Shown: one piece after another, positions 5,585 through 7,347 of the stretch | Numbering within the stretch: position 1 is the first letter of the stretch | Layout of the letters: the number at the start of each line of letters is the position of its first letter | NCBI GenBank assembly: GCA_009784355.1 | Contig: WRBU01000052.1 | Coordinates: forward strand, 1 to 7,347 | Reading direction: 5' to 3' | Length of the DNA: 7,347 bases | DNA from: Defluviitaleaceae bacterium | GTDB lineage: Bacteria; Bacillota; Clostridia; Lachnospirales; WRAX01 | Translations under genes and position numbers: made by a program | The notes under the pieces: generated by a model | The model's input: only the letters and a program-made list of their open reading frames with translations | Database searches by the model: none | Told to the model about the DNA's origin: nothing

Positions 5585-5636
5585 CTTGTCATATTTGTAC
5601 AAGTTTCCCAGTAGAATTTAGTAAACACCAACTGGG
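5585..5636 (+). promoter_or_regulatory. Inverted repeats upstream of the cation ATPase
   Basis: CTTGT (5585-5589) pairs with ACAAG (5599-5603), overlapping the palindrome TTGTACAA (5596-5603 within one base). CCCAGT (5607-5612) pairs perfectly with ACTGGG (5631-5636) around an 18-nt loop, ending 2 nt before the GGAGG ribosome-binding site (5639-5643). These could be an operator and a leader hairpin. A convincing sigma-A promoter for the ATPase was not found; TTGTCA (5586) and TAGAAT (5612) are 20 nt apart, which is too far. Confidence 0.3.
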
Positions 5637-5649
5637 CTGGAGGATGAAT

Positions 5650-7347
5650 ATGGATTGGCATGGCATAGATGCACAAAAAGCAGCAAAGCAAACAGCAACT
5701 GATACAAAAGGCGGGTTGAGCCGCAAAGAAGCGGCCACGCGGCTTAAAAAGCATGGACCAAATGCTTTAAAACAAAAGCGTGAAGCCCCGCTTATTATAC
5801 GCTTTTTTGCGCAATTTAAGGACTTTATGGTTATTATTTTGCTTTTTGCGGCTGTTTTGTCTTATGCAGCAGGCAGACTGCATGGCGAACAAAGGTTGAC
5901 TGATGCTTTAATAATTTTAGGCATTGTAACTCTTAATGCTATTTTGGGGTTGGCGCAAGAAAGCAGGGCAAAAAAGGCAATGGAAGCCTTGAAAGAAATT
6001 TCCCAGCCAGAGGCGAAAGTCTTGCGTGGCGGACAAGTTATTACCGTAGCTGCTCACGAGGTTGTCGTTGGGGATATTGTTTATTTGGAAACAGGCGACA
6101 TTGTGCCTGCAGATTTAAGGCTGATACATGGGGCAAATTTGCAAGCGGAAGAATCTGCTTTGACGGGCGAATCTGTACCCGTTCACAAAGACGCAAGTCA
6201 TATTGCGGCAAAAGATGCCCCCCTTGGGGATAGGTTAAACATGGCATTTAGCGGCTCTTACATCACATACGGGCGTGGTAGTGGTATTGTAGTAGCAACA
6301 GGTATGGAAACTCAAATGGGCAAAATTGCCAGCATGATAATGAAAGAAAAGTCGCCGAATACCCCCTTGCAAAAAAAGCTGGCTCATCTTGGGAGGGTGC
6401 TTGGGGTAATTGCTTTGGTTTTGTGCGCTTCCATTTTTGTTTTGGGGCTTGTGCGCAATATTCCCCCGCTTGATATGTTTGTAACCAGCGTGTCGCTTGC
6501 CGTTGCGGCTATTCCGGAGGGGCTTGTGGCTATTGTTACTATTATGCTTGCCATTGGTGTAACACGGATGGCAAAGCGTAATGCCATTATCCGCAAGTTG
6601 CCGGCTGTGGAAACCCTTGGCTCTGCTACGGTGATTTGCTCGGACAAAACTGGTACTTTGACACAAAACAAAATGAAAATTGTGGAAGTGTCGGATGGGA
6701 TGTCGCTTTTAAAGCGTGATTCGGCGGCGGCTGTGGAAATTATTAAGTTGGGGTCATTGTGTAATGACAGTTTTGTAAGCGGGGAGAAAATAATCGGCGA
6801 CCCAACCGAAGCGGCTTTTGTTGCGGCATTAAGCGAGCTTGGTTTGGACAAGCAAAATTTAGAGAGGGAAAAACAGCGGGTTGCGGAAATTCCCTTTGAT
6901 TCAACAAGGAAATTAATGACTACTATTCACAAAAGCAATAGGGAGTATGTTGCAATAACAAAAGGTGCGCCCGATGTGCTTTTGGGACGTTGTACGCATT
7001 ACAGGCAAGGCGAGCGTATCGTGCCGCTTGATAATGCAAGACGGCAGGCTGTGCTTGTGCAAGTTGCAAAGATGGCGGACAATGCTTTGCGGGTTTTGGC
7101 GGTTGCCATAAAGCATACGGCGCAACTTCCCAACATAAATAGCCACATGAATGTGGAAAAAGAGCTTGTTTTTGTGGGCTTGGCTGGGATGATAGACCCA
7201 CCCCGCCCAGAGGTTCGCTCTGCTGTGGCATTGTGCAAGCAAGCTGGTATCCGCCCCGTGATGATAACGGGCGACCATGCGGCGACTGCCCTTGCAATAG
7301 GGCGGCAAATAGGCATTGGCGGCACAACCGCCGTAACAGGGGAAGAA
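5650..7347 (+). CDS. P2A-type (Ca2+-like) cation-transporting P-type ATPase, 3' end outside the window
   Basis: The frame is open for 566 codons and runs off the right edge; complete family members have roughly 850-900 residues. It is a membrane pump that couples ATP hydrolysis to cation export. An N-terminal cation-ATPase domain leads to M1-M2 (about 57-105), the actuator loop LTGES (171-175), M3-M4 with AAIPEGL (286-292, Glu290 matching the Ca2+-binding Glu309 of SERCA), the phosphorylation motif CSDKTGT (330-336, Asp332), DPTEA (384-388), the nucleotide-site KGAPD (438-442), DPPRPEV (516-522) and TGDH (540-543). The M5-M6 ligands are missing from view, so Ca2+ rather than Mn2+ or Na+ is inferred. 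I chose ATG 5650 because GGAGG (5639-5643) is 6 nt upstream but directly abuts the in-frame ATG at 5644. Val293 replaces the proline usual after PEGL. It is divergent from the GerMN-like gene. Confidence 0.95.
   Translation, partial: MDWHGIDAQKAAKQTATDTKGGLSRKEAATRLKKHGPNALKQKREAPLIIRFFAQFKDFMVIILLFAAVLSYAAGRLHGEQRLTDALIILGIVTLNAILGLAQESRAKKAMEALKEISQPEAKVLRGGQVITVAAHEVVVGDIVYLETGDIVPADLRLIHGANLQAEESALTGESVPVHKDASHIAAKDAPLGDRLNMAFSGSYITYGRGSGIVVATGMETQMGKIASMIMKEKSPNTPLQKKLAHLGRVLGVIALVLCASIFVLGLVRNIPPLDMFVTSVSLAVAAIPEGLVAIVTIMLAIGVTRMAKRNAIIRKLPAVETLGSATVICSDKTGTLTQNKMKIVEVSDGMSLLKRDSAAAVEIIKLGSLCNDSFVSGEKIIGDPTEAAFVAALSELGLDKQNLEREKQRVAEIPFDSTRKLMTTIHKSNREYVAITKGAPDVLLGRCTHYRQGERIVPLDNARRQAVLVQVAKMADNALRVLAVAIKHTAQLPNINSHMNVEKELVFVGLAGMIDPPRPEVRSAVALCKQAGIRPVMITGDHAATALAIGRQIGIGGTTAVTGEE

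Noticed and set aside
6235..7327. Several long minus-strand open frames opposite the ATPase
   Set aside because: The plus strand carries every P-type ATPase motif in order without interruption; the opposite frames are Cys/His-rich antisense translations with no domain.

Overview
The window looks like chromosomal DNA from a low-GC Gram-positive bacterium, most likely an uncultured member of the Clostridia. This rests on near-consensus sigma-A promoters, strong AGGAGG ribosome-binding sites, AT-rich intergenic DNA, an S-layer-homology (SLH) protein, a LysM/G5 cell-wall protein and a GerMN-like protein. No taxonomic search could be run, so the assignment is inference.

Layout. Positions 1-216 are a divergent control region: two sigma-A promoters face away from each other, overlapping palindromes lie between their -35 boxes, and DnaA-box-like sequences sit in the rightward leader. 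The rightward promoter drives ispE (217-1089), the kinase of the MEP isoprenoid pathway. A 148-nt foldable intergenic element (1091-1238) separates ispE from a secreted SLH protein with an Asn-rich linker and five beta-rich modules (1272-3287). A terminator-like hairpin (3304-3327) follows, then a membrane-anchored LysM/G5 protein (3347-4327) that stops where such proteins often continue into an M23 peptidase.

Between that stop and a convergent gene lies a 170-nt near-palindromic element (4333-4502), which shares a core sequence with the element after ispE. On the minus strand, 5505-4508 holds two small exported proteins: a GerMN-like protein, then an unrecognised secreted protein that probably also has its own promoter. 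Divergent from them, from 5650 to the window edge, is the first 566 codons of a P2A-type (Ca2+-like) cation-transporting ATPase.

How the genes relate. Four of the six genes act at or outside the membrane (SLH protein, LysM/G5 protein, two small exported proteins), and the ATPase is an integral membrane pump, so this is mainly a cell-envelope neighbourhood. There is no sign of a phage, transposase, CRISPR array, rRNA or tRNA. The least explained parts are the two related inverted-repeat elements and the divergent control region; I do not see a clearly new multi-gene system.
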